The position numbers and the translations under genes were made by a program. Below are positions 35,433 to 46,910 of a stretch of DNA of 64,000 nt, piece after piece (within the stretch, counting starts at the first letter, position 1; each line of letters starts with the position of its first letter). The notes beneath the pieces were generated by a model. That model did not search any database. It was not told the DNA's origin and worked only from the letters and a program-made list of their open reading frames with translations. This DNA comes from Rhizomys pruinosus (Eukaryota > Chordata > Mammalia > Rodentia > Spalacidae): assembly GCA_009823505.1 (NCBI GenBank), contig VZQC01013287.1:3219185-3283184 (forward strand). Direction: 5' to 3'.

Positions 35433-36261
35433 AAAGAAGAAAAGAATTACCTTACTCGGATTCTGCTACAAGACAGTATCTGATAAGTAAAATAATAATG
35501 GATTATAACCCAAAGTACTAAATAAACATGACAGAGAGATTCTAGGCAAAATTGGGAAGATGGCGCACAATACAAATTCTCTAAGTAGTTTGTATAGATA
35601 GTTCTTCCTCAAGGAAATGGAGTATCTATACTCCTTAAACGTAGCTTTGCATAGAGTTTCCTCTCTAATGAGTACAGCACGGAAAGGCGGAATTAAAGCA
35701 ACCTGCTGGTTTGGAAACCTGACACACTCTACCCCAACCAGATGATCAAGGTTAACAACAACTGTGATAGGTCAATCTGGCAGCACACAACCTTGACAGG
35801 ATGTGATGAAATGGAACTTCTTCTCTCTGCCCTTCCTTATCAACATCCACAATCACAGTCTAATCATGAGAAAACCAGCAAATGAATGGAAAGACACTGC
35901 AGAGAATGTCTGACAGTACCCAAACACTGTCTCAGAAAAAGGAAAGAAAAGCCAACCCTAAGAGGAGCCTAAGGAGACATGATATCTAAAGGGAATCTTG
36001 GCTGGGATCCCTCCCTGAACAGGAAAGAGTAGTCAATAAAGAGCAATATGGTCTAATAAAATAGGGCTTTAGTTGTCAGTAGTGCAACAACGTCAGTTCA
36101 TTAATTATAACAAACATATTTCCTAATTTAGGATACTAAGAATACAGGAAACTAGGTGCACAGTTTGAGGGAACTCTGTGCTATCCAAATTTTCTATAAA
36201 TATAAAACTGTTCTACACATTAAATGCATGTATAACATTCTGGCAAAAAAATTAACAAAAA

Positions 36262-37675
36262 CATTTAAAAGTTTAAAAAAAAAAAAACAAAAAAAAAAAA
36301 AACTTAGCAGTAACCTACAAGACATAGGGGTAGGAAAAGATTCTAAATACACAGCAGCTGCGCAGGAATAAGGTCCACAATTGACAAGTGGGACCTTATG
36401 AAACTCAGAAGCTTCTGTACAGTGAAAGAAACAATCAAAGAAGTGAAGCAAAAACCCACATAGTGGAGAAACCCTTCCTGTCACCAGTGATACATCTGAT
36501 AGAGCATTACATCCAGAGTATATAAAGTACTCAAAAAGAAAGGACAAAGAAAGAAATGACCCACTCAAATATGGAGTAAAGAGGCTTGAACAGAGACTCA
36601 CAAATGAGAAGAAAGTGGATGAGAAACATCCTAAAAAGTGTTCAACCGGCTAATAACTAAGGAATGCAAATAAAACCACTTTAAGATTTAATCTTACTCC
36701 AGTAAGACTGGCTATGATCAAGAAAACAAAGGATACTAAATGCTGGAAAGTTGTGGGGAACAAGGGAACACTAATCCATGCTGGTAAGAATGTAAACTTG
36801 TACAACTACTATGCGGCAGGTGGAGAACCCTTAAAAGACCAGAATGAGCCTACCACCTGAACCCAATAATACCACGCCTGGGTATTACCATAAGACTTAT
36901 CCTATTGCAGAGATACATACACAGCCATGTTTATTCAGCTCTTCTTTACAATAGTGAAGAGCTGGAAACAACCCAATGTCCCTCAACCAAAAGTGGATAA
37001 AAAAATGTGGTACATCTACACAGTGGATTCTATGCAGCAGAAAGAAAGACAAAATCTTGAACTTTGCAGGTAAATGGATGGAACTAGAACCATTATGTTT
37101 AGTGAAGTAACACAGTCCCAAGAAAACAAAACAAGGTATGTTGCTTATTTGTGGATCCTAGCATCAACTTTCTATTTGTAAGGCAAACTGAAAATGCTTT
37201 TTTTTTTCTTATTTTTTTAGTAAATATAATACCTGATGTTTATGCATCGACTTGCTATGTATAATGTAGGAATGTAAAGTAATATTTTTTTTTTACTTGC
37301 ATACAACTCTACTGTCTAAATGTGAATCATAAACATTTTTTGGAATTAACTGTAGTTTATTTTCAGACATCGTAATTTTAGTATATGGGTGGCATGTATA
37401 TATGCATATTTTTGGAGCTATACAAATTGGAAGGAACAACAAAACAACAACAAAAAAACGGGGTCAAAGAACTGACTGAAAACAGTAAACTTCTGCCCCA
37501 AAACAGTAAACTTCTGCATCAAAAAATTTAAAAATGACTGAGAAAAGATGCAAGACATGTATTGCAGAACGCAATGAGTTCTGGTGGGTTGGGGGGCATA
37601 GAAGGTAGTAGGGGTCAAATTTGATTAAGAAATTTCATATGAATGAAATGCACAAAATTTAATAAAAAAAAAAAA
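36262..37675 (+). mobile_element. L1 LINE 3' end, 5'-truncated, copy A
   Basis: Corresponds to the end of L1 ORF2 (reverse transcriptase protein) and 3' UTR but is broken by many frameshifts; a 45-base stretch near its start is replaced by runs of A. The 3' UTR carries CAA repeats and ends in an A run near 37660. Confidence 0.85.
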
Positions 37676-37677
37676 AA

Positions 37678-37818
37678 AAGATAGGACAAAAATGCTTTAA
37701 TCCTAGCACTTGGGAGGCAGAGGCAAGCAGAATCTGTGAGACTGAGGCAGAATTGGTCTACATAGTGAGTCCAGACAAGCTGTGGATTACAGGGAAACCC
37801 TGTCTCAAATAGACCAAA
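37678..37818 (+). mobile_element. B1 SINE, copy A, diverged
   Basis: CTTTAATCCTAGCACTTGGG, GTGAGACTGAGGCAGAATTG and GGGAAACCCTGTCTCAAATA. Confidence 0.85.
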
Positions 37819-37842
37819 AGATTTTTTTCTTACATGTAAGAG

Positions 37843-38035
37843 GTGGAGAGCCAACTTGGTAGTTATGATCCCCTGCTGCTCTCTGCAATGGACCCAGGTT
37901 TGGTTCCCAGCATCGAGGACAGGAAGCCCACAACTGCCTGTAACTCTAGCTCCAGGTGATCCAGTGCCCTCTTTGTACAAACACACAGGCAACATACACA
38001 AAATAAAAATAAATCTTTCAAACAAAATAAAAAGT
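37843..38035 (+). mobile_element. B2 SINE, copy A, diverged
   Basis: GGTGGAGAGCCAACTTGGTA head and TGCCTGTAACTCTAGCTCCA body. Confidence 0.82.
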
Positions 38036-38460
38036 GAAAAAAAACCCTCGGAAATAATTTATTAGAAAAGGATAGCTGAGTGAATGCTGATGTAGATCTT
38101 CTACTTTCCACAAAATACCTACATGAAAACATAGAAACATCCCTAAAACTGAATGTAGAATCTGAGAGTTTTGGCAGTTATTCAATGGATACAGCAGAAT
38201 TGAAAAAAGATGACCCCTGGTCTGCCATGCTTAGTCCTGCACAAGAGCATCTTGTCTGAAAGACAGAGAAGAACTGTTCCTCAGGCAGCCCTGGGAGGGG
38301 GCTGTTCCTTCTCTCTTCTCTGAGCTCTCCCAGGGACCCAGAGTTCGAACTCATCAGAAAATTAGTCTAGTCTCCACCCTCTTTCTGCTGAATGGTGGCT
38401 GCTTCTGAAGAATTAGTTTTATCCTGGAGGAGAGTTACTCCAGATAAAACACTGGATGTG

Positions 38461-38652
38461 GACTGGAGTCAGAGGAGGTTGTAACGACTGGTATCAACAC
38501 ATCATGAGGACTGGAGTCAGAGGAGGTTGTAACGACTGGTATCAACACATCATGAGGACTGGAGTCAGAGGAGGTTGTAACGACTGGTATCAACACATCA
38601 TGAGGACTGGAGTCAGAGGAGGTTGTAACGACTGGTATCAACACATCATGAG
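38461..38652 (+). repeat. 48-bp minisatellite, 4 units, copy A
   Basis: Unit of 48 bases starting GACTGGAGTCAGAGGAGGTT and ending ACACATCATGAG, four nearly perfect units. 48 is divisible by three, so both strands appear open (GVRGGCNDWYQHIM and HDVLIPVVTTSSDSSP), but there is no surrounding gene. Confidence 0.97.
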
Positions 38653-38773
38653 CATGGTTCCAAGCATTAGGAAGTGAGAACATCAAAGCACAGAGAAGTT
38701 AAATGACACCCAGAGATGCACAGGTGGAAAAGGAGCAGGTTAGAATTTCAACCCTAACCATCTCACTTTAAAG

Positions 38774-39070
38774 CTTGTGGTAGTTTGAATGACAGTGTAA
38801 CCCCCCCCCCTCCAGACTCCAAGTATTTGAACACGTTGCTCCCAGTTGGTGGTATAGTTTGGGAAAATGGTGGAGAAGGCTAGAGGAAGCACAGCACGGG
38901 GGCAGGGTGGGGGGGGGGCGCTTTGAGAGTTCCAGCTTGTCTATCTCTGTTTCCTGTGCCTGCTTAAAAGTGTTCAGCTCTCTGCTCCAGCTGTCCTGCC
39001 GGGCATCCCTACCGGGATGCTCTCTTCTCATTCTAGAATCATAGCCAAAAAAACTCTTCTAATACAAAGC
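38774..39070 (+). mobile_element. MaLR-like LTR remnant, copy A
   Basis: TGTGGTAGTTTGAATGACAG start, CTCCCAGTTGGTGGTATAGT and TCATAGCCAAAAAAACTCTT near the 3' end. Confidence 0.75.
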
Positions 39071-39572
39071 CCACTTCAGTAGGCTTCATAGAAAATTCTC
39101 GTGGTGTGTGGCAGTGTGTTCTCAGGAAGGAGATTCTGCTGCAATTATGATTATGAGCTCTGATTTTGCCACACTTGATGCATTCAGCAAACACTTCTTG
39201 CATGCATCCCGTGCCATGTCCTGTGCAGGCAACTTGGGATATCACAGCAAATCAGACACAGACATAATCCTCTTTAGGAGGAATCTAGAATCCAGAAGGG
39301 CCTGACAGAGGATGAGTACACCATTTCAGTGAAGAAGAATCACACTGATCTGCCCTCCTTGCTAAGTAGTAAGTCAGCTTAGGAACAGAGCACTGTAGCT
39401 TGCTCCCCTTTTGTGTATATGACCAAGGAGATTCCCAAGGTTATTGATAGGCTAGGGAAGAGGATCCAGGACACGGACAAAACTTTATCAGCTGGTCCAC
39501 AATGCATCCTGAAAACCCAAAAGAATGTACCTTGGTAATGACTAGAGGAAGGGCCGATATAGCTAAAAAATT

Positions 39573-39777
39573 NTTTGGGGGGGGGGGTTCCCCTGCTGGT
39601 TTTCAGTCTTTTTTTTTGGTCCTATATTTCGGCACTATGCGTCTGTTCCTCCCTTTTGGAATGGAAATGTGTATTCAGTTCCACTGTATGTTGGGAGCAT
39701 GTAATCTGTCTTTTGATTTTATAGGGGCTTACAGTTAAGAGATTGCCCATAATCTCAGAAGAAACATAAGGCTATAC
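39573..39777. other. Sequence between the duplicated copies, starting with an N
   Basis: About 205 bases: N, TTT, a run of about 11 G, then unrelated sequence (CCTATATTTCGGCACTATGC onwards) up to the poly(T) of copy B. It matches neither flank of the block. Confidence 0.9.
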
Positions 39778-40011
39778 TTTTTTTTTTTTTTTTTTTTACT
39801 TCTTATATGTATGAGTGTACTGCTTGCATGTTTGCATGTGGGTGGGTGCACCTGTTTTGTGCAATGCTGCGGAGGTCAGAAGAGGGAGTCGGATTCCCCT
39901 GGAACTGGAGTTATAGACAATTCTTCGCCGCCATGTGGGTGCTGGGAATCAAACCTGGGTCCTTTTCAAGAGCAGTCAGTGCTCTGAACCGCTGAGCCAT
40001 CTCTCCAGCCC
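39778..40011 (-). mobile_element. B2 SINE at the left edge of copy B
   Basis: Same B2 as at 33250, with the head intact (CTGAGCCATCTCTCCAGCCC). The right flank CACCTTGAGCTTTT is present, but the left flank (AACATAAGGCTATAC) does not match it. Confidence 0.93.
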
Positions 40012-40814
40012 CTCACCTTGAGCTTTTAAATCCACAGTCCCTTCTTCAGTACTTGTCCCTTAGCTGCTGTCATCACTCTACCAGAAGCATGCTTCCTGCT
40101 GTGGACAGCAAGCCTTTGAAGATGCTTTGCAGCCCTCTTCCTTCACCACCAGCTAAGGGGGGGCACTACCACAATTGAGGAGCAGCCCCCACATGACACC
40201 TTCTACCCCACCTGAACACGGGCCCTTGTAACCAAGACCTGAGCTTGAATGTGGCTTCCTACCCAGCAGGGTAATACAAGCCACAAAACCTGTCTCAGCA
40301 AGTTTCTAGACTTTACTGAGGCTCTGTTTGCTTATTTGGGAGGTGGGATCTTACTGTGTTCCCCATGCTGCTTTGATGAAGGTTCTATGAGATATCCCTA
40401 TAACACAGAATATTAGTGTCAGGCACAGAGAAAAACACACATATAAATGCAGCACTTTTATAAGCACCCCCAAAATCAATCATAAAAGCAGAAGGAAGGA
40501 AAAAATAAACCACTGAGGGGGAAAATTCCAAATACACCAGAACAGTGAGTCTGCATAATAGTTACTTCTTAAGGTTTCCATGGGGACCATGGTAAGTTAC
40601 TCCAAACATCTGCTGTGTTTGGGAGCTGTGGTCCATGATCCTGAAACATATTCCTTAGACCCTGTTAGTGGTGACAAATCCTATGAAGGTGGATTTGATT
40701 TTGGAAAGCCACCAAATGTCGCTCAGCAGGAAATAAAATGAAAACATAGTCAATTTTTTTGTTAAAAACAAAGTATGTTTACAAAGTACAGAGATTAATC
40801 TTGTCTCCAAAGAT

Positions 40815-41366
40815 GGCAGGACGATCCCACGAAAATGTCAAACTAATCATATTCCCCTCCTGCTGAAAACTCCTCAATCATTCTCTGCCACTTTCTAATC
40901 AAGTTCAGATTCTTCCATGCAGCACAAACATCTTCTGTGATCTATGCTGGAGAGCTCTAGCTTGTTCATGCCTGCCTCCTCTGCTGTGCAAAGTGCCTGC
41001 CTGGCTGTCCTCAGCAGCATGCTAGCTCAGTCCTCCCTAGACTTTTCTTCTCTCTAGAACATTCTTGGTAATCATCTTTCAAAACCGTTTAGTTCAGTGG
41101 CCTCTGTCACTCAGAAGTTACTATCTCTACAATGCAGGTGTGATGAAGCTCTTTGAAGTGGATGCCTCTCCTCCGCGCTCTACTCACGTGGTACCTACCT
41201 CTCTCCTGAATTCATCAGACTGCACAGCAATCATACTTTCCACCACCTCTGTCCTCTGATAGACTGAAATTATATAAAGTATCCTACATTTCATGGAATT
41301 GGTGTAGCATCTACAATGTTCTGGTAAGGATTAAGTGCTTAGCATTCAGTAGGTGATTCATTATGT
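40815..41366 (+). mobile_element. L2 LINE remnant, copy B
   Basis: Same remnant as at 34300-34850, essentially identical. Confidence 0.65.
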
Positions 41367-41427
41367 ATGATTGCAGCCAACTTGGACCTAGAAGTCTGGA
41401 GAAGTGTTCGCCCTTGGCCACCATCTT

Positions 41428-41429
<2 letters not shown>

Positions 41430-41476
<47 letters not shown>

Positions 41477-41755
41477 TGTGTGTGTTGCCTCTGGAGGCCA
41501 GAGGTCAATGCTGGGTATCATTCTTCAGATACCATCTACCTTGTTTTTTAAGGCAGGGTCTCTCATTGATCTTGTGCTTGCTAATTAGGGGCTGGTTGGA
41601 CAATAAACCCCAAGGATCTACCTGTCTCTGCCTCTCAAGCTCTGGAATTACTAGCTCACACCACCACACCAAGCTTTTTACACGAACTCAGGATCAGACT
41701 CCGGTCCTCATGCTCTTGCAGCAAGCACTTTACACACAGCTGTCTCACTAGCCTT
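41430..41755 (-). mobile_element. B4 SINE with (TG)n tail, copy B
   Basis: (TG)n 41430-41482, CTCTGGAGGCCAGAGGTCAA, TAAGGCAGGGTCTCTCATTG and the ID-like head at 41720-41755. Confidence 0.8.
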
Positions 41756-41784
41756 CATAGGTTCCTTTTCATTGTTAACAAATT

Positions 41785-41975
41785 ACTGGGTGTGGTGGTG
41801 CACACCTTTAATCCTAGCACTTGGGAGGCAGAGGCAGGTGGGTCTCTGTGAGTTCAAGGCCAGCCTGGTTACATAAAAAGTTCCAGGACAGCTGGAGCTA
41901 CAGGGAGACCCTGTCTCAAAAAGACAAAAATAAACAAATAAATAAATAAATAACTAAAGAAAGAAAGAAAGAAAG
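41785..41975 (+). mobile_element. B1 SINE, copy B, with (AAAT)n and (GAAA)n tail
   Basis: Clean B1 followed by AAATAAATAAATAACT and four or five GAAA units; the GAAA units are absent from copy A. Confidence 0.93.
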
Positions 41976-42796
41976 AAATTACCTTACTGGATTCTGCTAC
42001 AAGACAGTATCTGATAAGTAAAATAATAATGGATTATAACCCAAAGTACTAAATAAACATGACAGAGAGATTCTAGGCAAAATTGGGAAGATGGCGCACA
42101 ATACAAATTCTCTAAGTAGTTTGTATAGATAGTTCTTCCTCAAGGAAATGGAGTATCTATACTCCTTAAACGTAGCTTTGCATAGAGTTTCCTCTCTAAT
42201 GAGTACAGCACGGAAAGGCGGAATTAAAGCAACCTGCTGGTTTGGAAACCTGACACACTCTACCCCAACCAGATGATCAAGGTTAACAACAACTGTGATA
42301 GGTCAATCTGGCAGCACACAACCTTGACAGGATGTGATGAAATGGAACTTCTTCTCTCTGCCCTTCCTTATCAACATCCACAATCACAGTCTAATCATGA
42401 GAAAACCAGCAAATGAATGGAAAGACACTGCAGAGAATGTCTGACAGTACTCCTAAACACTGTCATCAGAAAAATGAAAGAAAAGCCAACCCCTAAGAGG
42501 AGCCTAAGGAGACATGATATCTAAAGGGAATCTTGGCTGGGATCCCTCCCTGAACAGGAAAGAGTAGTCAATAAAGAGCAATATGGTCTAATAAAATAGG
42601 GCTTTAGTTGTCAGTAGTGCAACAACGTCAGTTCATTAATTATAACAAACATATTTCCTAATTTAGGATACTAAGAATACAGGAAACTAGGTGCACAGTT
42701 TGAGGGAACTCTGTGCTATCCAAATTTTCTATAAATATAAAACTGTTCTACACATTAAATGCATGTATAACATTCTGGCAAAATAAATTACAAAAA

Positions 42797-44252
42797 CATT
42801 TAAAAGAATTCTTCATTGTGAAACCAAAACTCTGACAATGATAGAAGAAAAGGTTAGCAGTAACCTACAAGACATAGGTGTAGGAAAAGATTCTAAATCA
42901 CACAGCAGCTGCGCAGGAAATAAGGTCCACAATTGACAAGTGGGACCTTATGAAACTCAGAAGCTTCTGTACAGTGAAAGAAACAATCAAAGAAGTGAAG
43001 CAAAAACCCACAGAGTGGGAGAAAACCTTCCTTCACCAGTGATACATCTGATAGAGCATTAACATCCAGAGTATATAAAGTACTCAAAAAAGAAAGGAGC
43101 AAAGAAAGAAATGACCCACTCAAAAGATGGAGTAAAGAGCTGAACAGAGACTTCACAAATGAAGAAGTAAAGATGGCTGAGAAACATCTTAAAAAGTGTT
43201 CAACACTGCTAATAACTAAGGAAATGCAAATGAAAACACTTTAAGATTTCATCTTACTCCAGTAAGACTGGCTATGATCAAGAAAACAAAGGATACTAAA
43301 TGCTGGAAAAGTTGTGGGGCAAGGGGAACACTAATCCACTGCTGGTAAGAATGTAAACTTGTACAACTACTATGGAAAGCAGTGTGGAGAACCCTTAAAA
43401 GACTCAGAATGAGCCTACCACCTGACCCAATAATACCACTCCTGGGTATATACCATAAGACTTATCCTATTGCAGAGATACATACACAGCCATGTTTATT
43501 GCAGCTCTCTTTACAATAGTGAAGAGCTGGAAACAACCCAAGTGTCCCTCAACCAACAAGTGGATAAAGAAAATGTGGTACATCTACACAGTGGAATTCT
43601 ATGCAGCAGTAAAGAAAGACAACATCTTGAACATTGCAGGTAAATGGATGGAACTAGAAGCCATTATGCTAAGTGAAGTAACACAGTCCAAGAAAAACAA
43701 ACAATGTATGTTGTCCTTTATTTGTGGATCCTAGCATCAACTTTCTATTTGTAAGGCAAACTGAAAATGCTTTTTTTTTCTTTATTTTTTTAGTAAATAT
43801 AATACCTGATGTTTATGCATCGACTTGCTATGTATAATGTAGGAATGTAAAGTAATATTTTTTTTCTTTACTTGCATACAACTCTACTGTCTAAATGTGA
43901 ATCCATAAACATGTTTTGGAATTAACCTGTAGTTTATTTTCAGACATCGTAATTTTAGTATATGTGTGGCATGTATATATGCATATTTTGGAGCTATACA
44001 AATTGGAAGGAACAACAACAACAACAACAAAAAAACGGGGTCAAAGAACTGACTGAAACAGTAAACTTCTGCCCCAAACAGTAAACTTCTGCATCAAAAA
44101 ATTTAAAAATGACTGAGAAAAAGATGCAAGACATGTATTGCAGAACGCAATGAGTTCTGGTGGGTTGGGGGGCATAGAAGGTAGTATGGGTCAAATTTGA
44201 TTAAGAAATTTCATATGAATGAAATGCACAAAACTTTAATAAAAAATTAAAA
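42797..44252 (+). mobile_element. L1 LINE 3' end, 5'-truncated, copy B
   Basis: The C-terminal part of ORF2 is readable in pieces, for example MWYIYTVEFYAAVKK and AGKWMELEAIMLSEVTQ near 43575-43690, which is the conserved L1 ORF2 tail. The 3' UTR follows with a (CAA)n stretch near 44015-44032 and ends TTTAATAAAAAATTAAAAG. The element is 5'-truncated and cannot move on its own. Confidence 0.9.
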
Positions 44253-44257
44253 GAATT

Positions 44258-44402
44258 GAGCTCAGTGGCACATATCTTTAATCCTAGCACTTGGGAGGCA
44301 GAGGCAAGCAGATATCTGTGAGACTGAGGCAGTGATTGTCTACATAGTGAGTTCCAGACAAGCTGTGATTACAGGGAAACCCTGTCTCAAATAGACCAAA
44401 AA
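44258..44402 (+). mobile_element. B1 SINE, copy B, diverged
   Basis: GAGCTCAGTGGCACATATCT start, otherwise as copy A. Confidence 0.88.
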
Positions 44403-44420
44403 TATTTTTTTCTTACATGT

Positions 44421-44625
44421 AAGAGGCTGGAGAGCCAACTTGGTAGTTATGATCCCCTGCTGCTCTTGCAATGGACCCAGGTTTGGTTCCCAGCATCGAG
44501 GACAGGAAGCTCACAACTGCCTGTAACTCTAGCTCCAGGTGATCCAGTGCCCTCTTCTGTTCACATACACACAGGCATACATACACAAAATTAAAAATAA
44601 ATCTTTCAAACAAAATAAAAAGTGA
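44421..44625 (+). mobile_element. B2 SINE, copy B, diverged
   Basis: GAGGCTGGAGAGCCAACTTG head and TGCCCTCTTCTGTTCACATA; tail ATTAAAAATAAATCTTTCAA. Confidence 0.85.
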
Positions 44626-45050
44626 AAAAAAACCCTGCTGAAAATAATTTATTAGAAAAGGATAGCTGAGTGAATGCTGATGTAGATCTTCTACTTTCCA
44701 CAAAATACCTACATGAAAACATAGAAACATCCCTAAAACTGAATGTAGAATCTGAGAGTTTTGGCAGTTATTCAATGGATACAGCAGAATTGAAAAAAGA
44801 TGACCCCTGGTCTGCCATGCTTAGTCCTGCACAAGAGCATCTTGTCTGAAAGACAGAGAAGAACTGTTCCTCAGGCAGCCCTGGGAGGGGGCTGTTCCTT
44901 CTCTCTTCTCTGAGCTCTCCCAGGGACCCAGAGTTCGAACTCATCAGAAAATTAGTCTAGTCTCCACCCTCTTTCTGCTGAATGGTGGCTGCTTCTGAAG
45001 AATTAGTTTTATCCTGGAGGAGAGTTACTCCAGATAAAACACTGGATGTG

Positions 45051-45242
45051 GACTGGAGTCAGAGGAGGTTGTAACAACTGGTATCAACACATCATGAGGA
45101 CTGGAGTCAGAGGAGGTTGTAACGACTGGTATCAACACATCATGAGGACTGGAGTCAGAGGAGGTTGTAACGACTGGTATCAACACATCATGAGGACTGG
45201 AGTCAGAGGAGGTTGTAACGACTGGTATCAACACATCATGAG
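45051..45242 (+). repeat. 48-bp minisatellite, 4 units, copy B
   Basis: Same array as copy A, with one substitution in the first unit (GTAACAACTGG for GTAACGACTGG). Confidence 0.97.
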
Positions 45243-45365
45243 CATGGTTCCAAGCATTAGGAAGTGAGAACATCAAAGCACAGAGAAGTTAAATGACACC
45301 CAGAGATGCACAGGTGGAAAAGGAGCAGGTTAGAATTTCAACCCTAACCATCTCACTTTAAAGCT

Positions 45366-45655
45366 TGTGGTAGTTTGAATGACAGTGTAACCCCCCCCCC
45401 TCCAGACTCCAAGTATTTGAACACGTTGCCTCCCAGTTGGTGGTATAGTTTGGGAAAATTGTGGAGAAGGCTAGAGGAAGCACAGCACTGGGGCAGGGTG
45501 GGGGGGGCGCTTTGAGAGTTCCAGCTTGTCTATCTCTGTTTCCTGTGCCTGCTTAAAAAGTGTTCAGCTCTCTGCTCCAGCTGCCTCCTGCCGGGCATCC
45601 CTACCGGGATGCTCTCTTCTCATTCTAGAATCATGAGCCAAATAAACTCTTCTAA
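45366..45655 (+). mobile_element. MaLR-like LTR remnant, copy B
   Basis: As copy A; here the poly(A)-signal region is intact (GAGCCAAATAAACTCTTC). Confidence 0.78.
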
Positions 45656-46311
45656 TACAAAGCCCACTTCAGTAGGCTTCATAGAAAATTCTCGTGGTGT
45701 GTGGCAGTGTGTTCTCAGGAAGGAGATTCTGCTGCAATTATGATTATGAGCTCTGATTTTGCCACACTTGATGCATTCAGCAAACACTTCTTGCATGCAT
45801 CCCGTGCCATGTCCTGTGCAGGCAACTTGGGATATCACAGCAAATCAGACACAGACATAATCCTCTTTAGGAGGAATCTAGAATCCAGAAGGGCCTGACA
45901 GAGGATGAGTACACCATTTCAGTGAAGAAGAATCACACTGATCTGCCCTCCTTGCTAAGTAGTAAGTCAGCTTAGGAACAGAGCACTGTAGCTTGCTCCC
46001 CTTTTGTGTATATGACCAAGGAGATTCCCAAGGTTATTGATAGGCTAGGGAAGAGGATCCAGGACACGGACAAAACTTTATCAGCTGGTCCACAATGCAT
46101 CCTGAAAACCCAAAAGAATGTACCTTGGTAATGACTAGAGGAAGGGCCGATATAGCTAAAAAATTTCATGCTTGGTCTTCATAAGATACAAAGAGCCTCA
46201 CTGAAGCTGGAGCAAAGTCCCCACAGGAAAATAAGTTTGGATGGAACTTATGACACAAAGAAAGAAAACAATGAGATAGCCAAGCTCAGCTGTTACTGTG
46301 TCAAGGGAGCC

Positions 46312-46677
46312 CTGCTGCAGTTTGAATCAGGACTATCTCCAAACTCATGTTGAAGGCTCAGTCTCTAGAGTGTGGCACTGTTGGGAGGGTGTGTGTGGAA
46401 TGTTATTTGGGGAAGCAGATTCCTGGAGTATGTTCTTGAAGGGGACAGTGGGGCTCTTCCTCTCCTCTCTCTTTTTGGCTCCCTGACTCCTATATGGAGA
46501 GAGCTTTACTCCACAACACGCCCTTCATGGCAGTATTTGGTCTATCTAGGGTGTAAACTGATAGAGCTTGGTGACTACACAACGAAAGCTCTGAAATTAT
46601 GAGCCAAACTACCCTTCCTTTCTTTAAGTTGCTTTTCTTAGGTATTTTGTTGTAGAATCAAAAAAAACTGACACAGA
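46312..46677 (+). mobile_element. MaLR-like LTR remnant
   Basis: TGCTGCAGTTTGAATCAGGA start, GTGGCACTGTTGGGAGGGTG, ATTATGAGCCAAACTACC and TTAGGTATTTTGTTGTAGAA. Confidence 0.65.
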
Positions 46678-46734
46678 CCTCTTCCAAATGTACCCAAACA
46701 GCTCTCTATTTTTGCCAACTGTTTATAAAAGCAC

Positions 46735-46910
46735 CCTTCTTTATTTTCTTTATGGTACATTATATTTATCTTGTTTATTTGTTTACTTATCTACCATTTG
46801 TCTTCTAGAATATAAGGTTCATGAGAATATAAACATTATTTGTTTTCCCACTGATGAATCCTCTGTGCTTAAAACATTGTCTGCCACAAATTAAGTGAAA
46901 TAAATTAGTC
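46735..46910 (+). mobile_element. L2-type LINE 3' end
   Basis: TTGTTTATTTGTTTACTTAT, TTCTAGAATATAAGGTTCAT and ATTAAGTGAAATAAATTAGT resemble the L2 3' terminus (constant region plus AATAAAT-like end). Confidence 0.5.

Larger units (their letters stand above)
33250..39571 (+). repeat. Duplicated block, copy A (about 6.3 kb)
   Basis: Aligns end to end with 39797-46167. The offset grows from 6,516 bases at the left to 6,593 at the right, because copy A has lost many single bases between about 34.9 and 38.05 kb. Outside that part the copies are almost identical. Copy A ends at TAGCTAAAAAATT, followed by the only ambiguous base in the window (N at 39573). See the findings for why this is probably a false duplication. 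Confidence 0.95.
39797..46167 (+). repeat. Duplicated block, copy B (about 6.4 kb)
   Basis: The cleaner copy of the block. It carries in order a B2 (-), a MIR-like piece, L2, B4 (-) with (TG)n, B1, an L1 3' end, B1, B2, a 48-bp minisatellite and a MaLR remnant. It runs into unique sequence at AAATTTCATGCTTGG. Confidence 0.95.

Noticed and set aside
38435..38686. Repeat protein from the 48-bp array
   Set aside because: It is open on both strands only because the period is divisible by three; there is no start context, splice site or neighbour gene.
43492..43734. An independent gene encoding MFIAALFTIVKS..
   Set aside because: It is the C-terminal end of L1 ORF2 in a 5'-truncated element; the same peptide recurs reversed at 63299-63538.
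33250..46167. A recent genuine segmental duplication
   Set aside because: Not excluded, but the missing target duplication at copy B, the N and the uneven indel pattern favour an assembly error.
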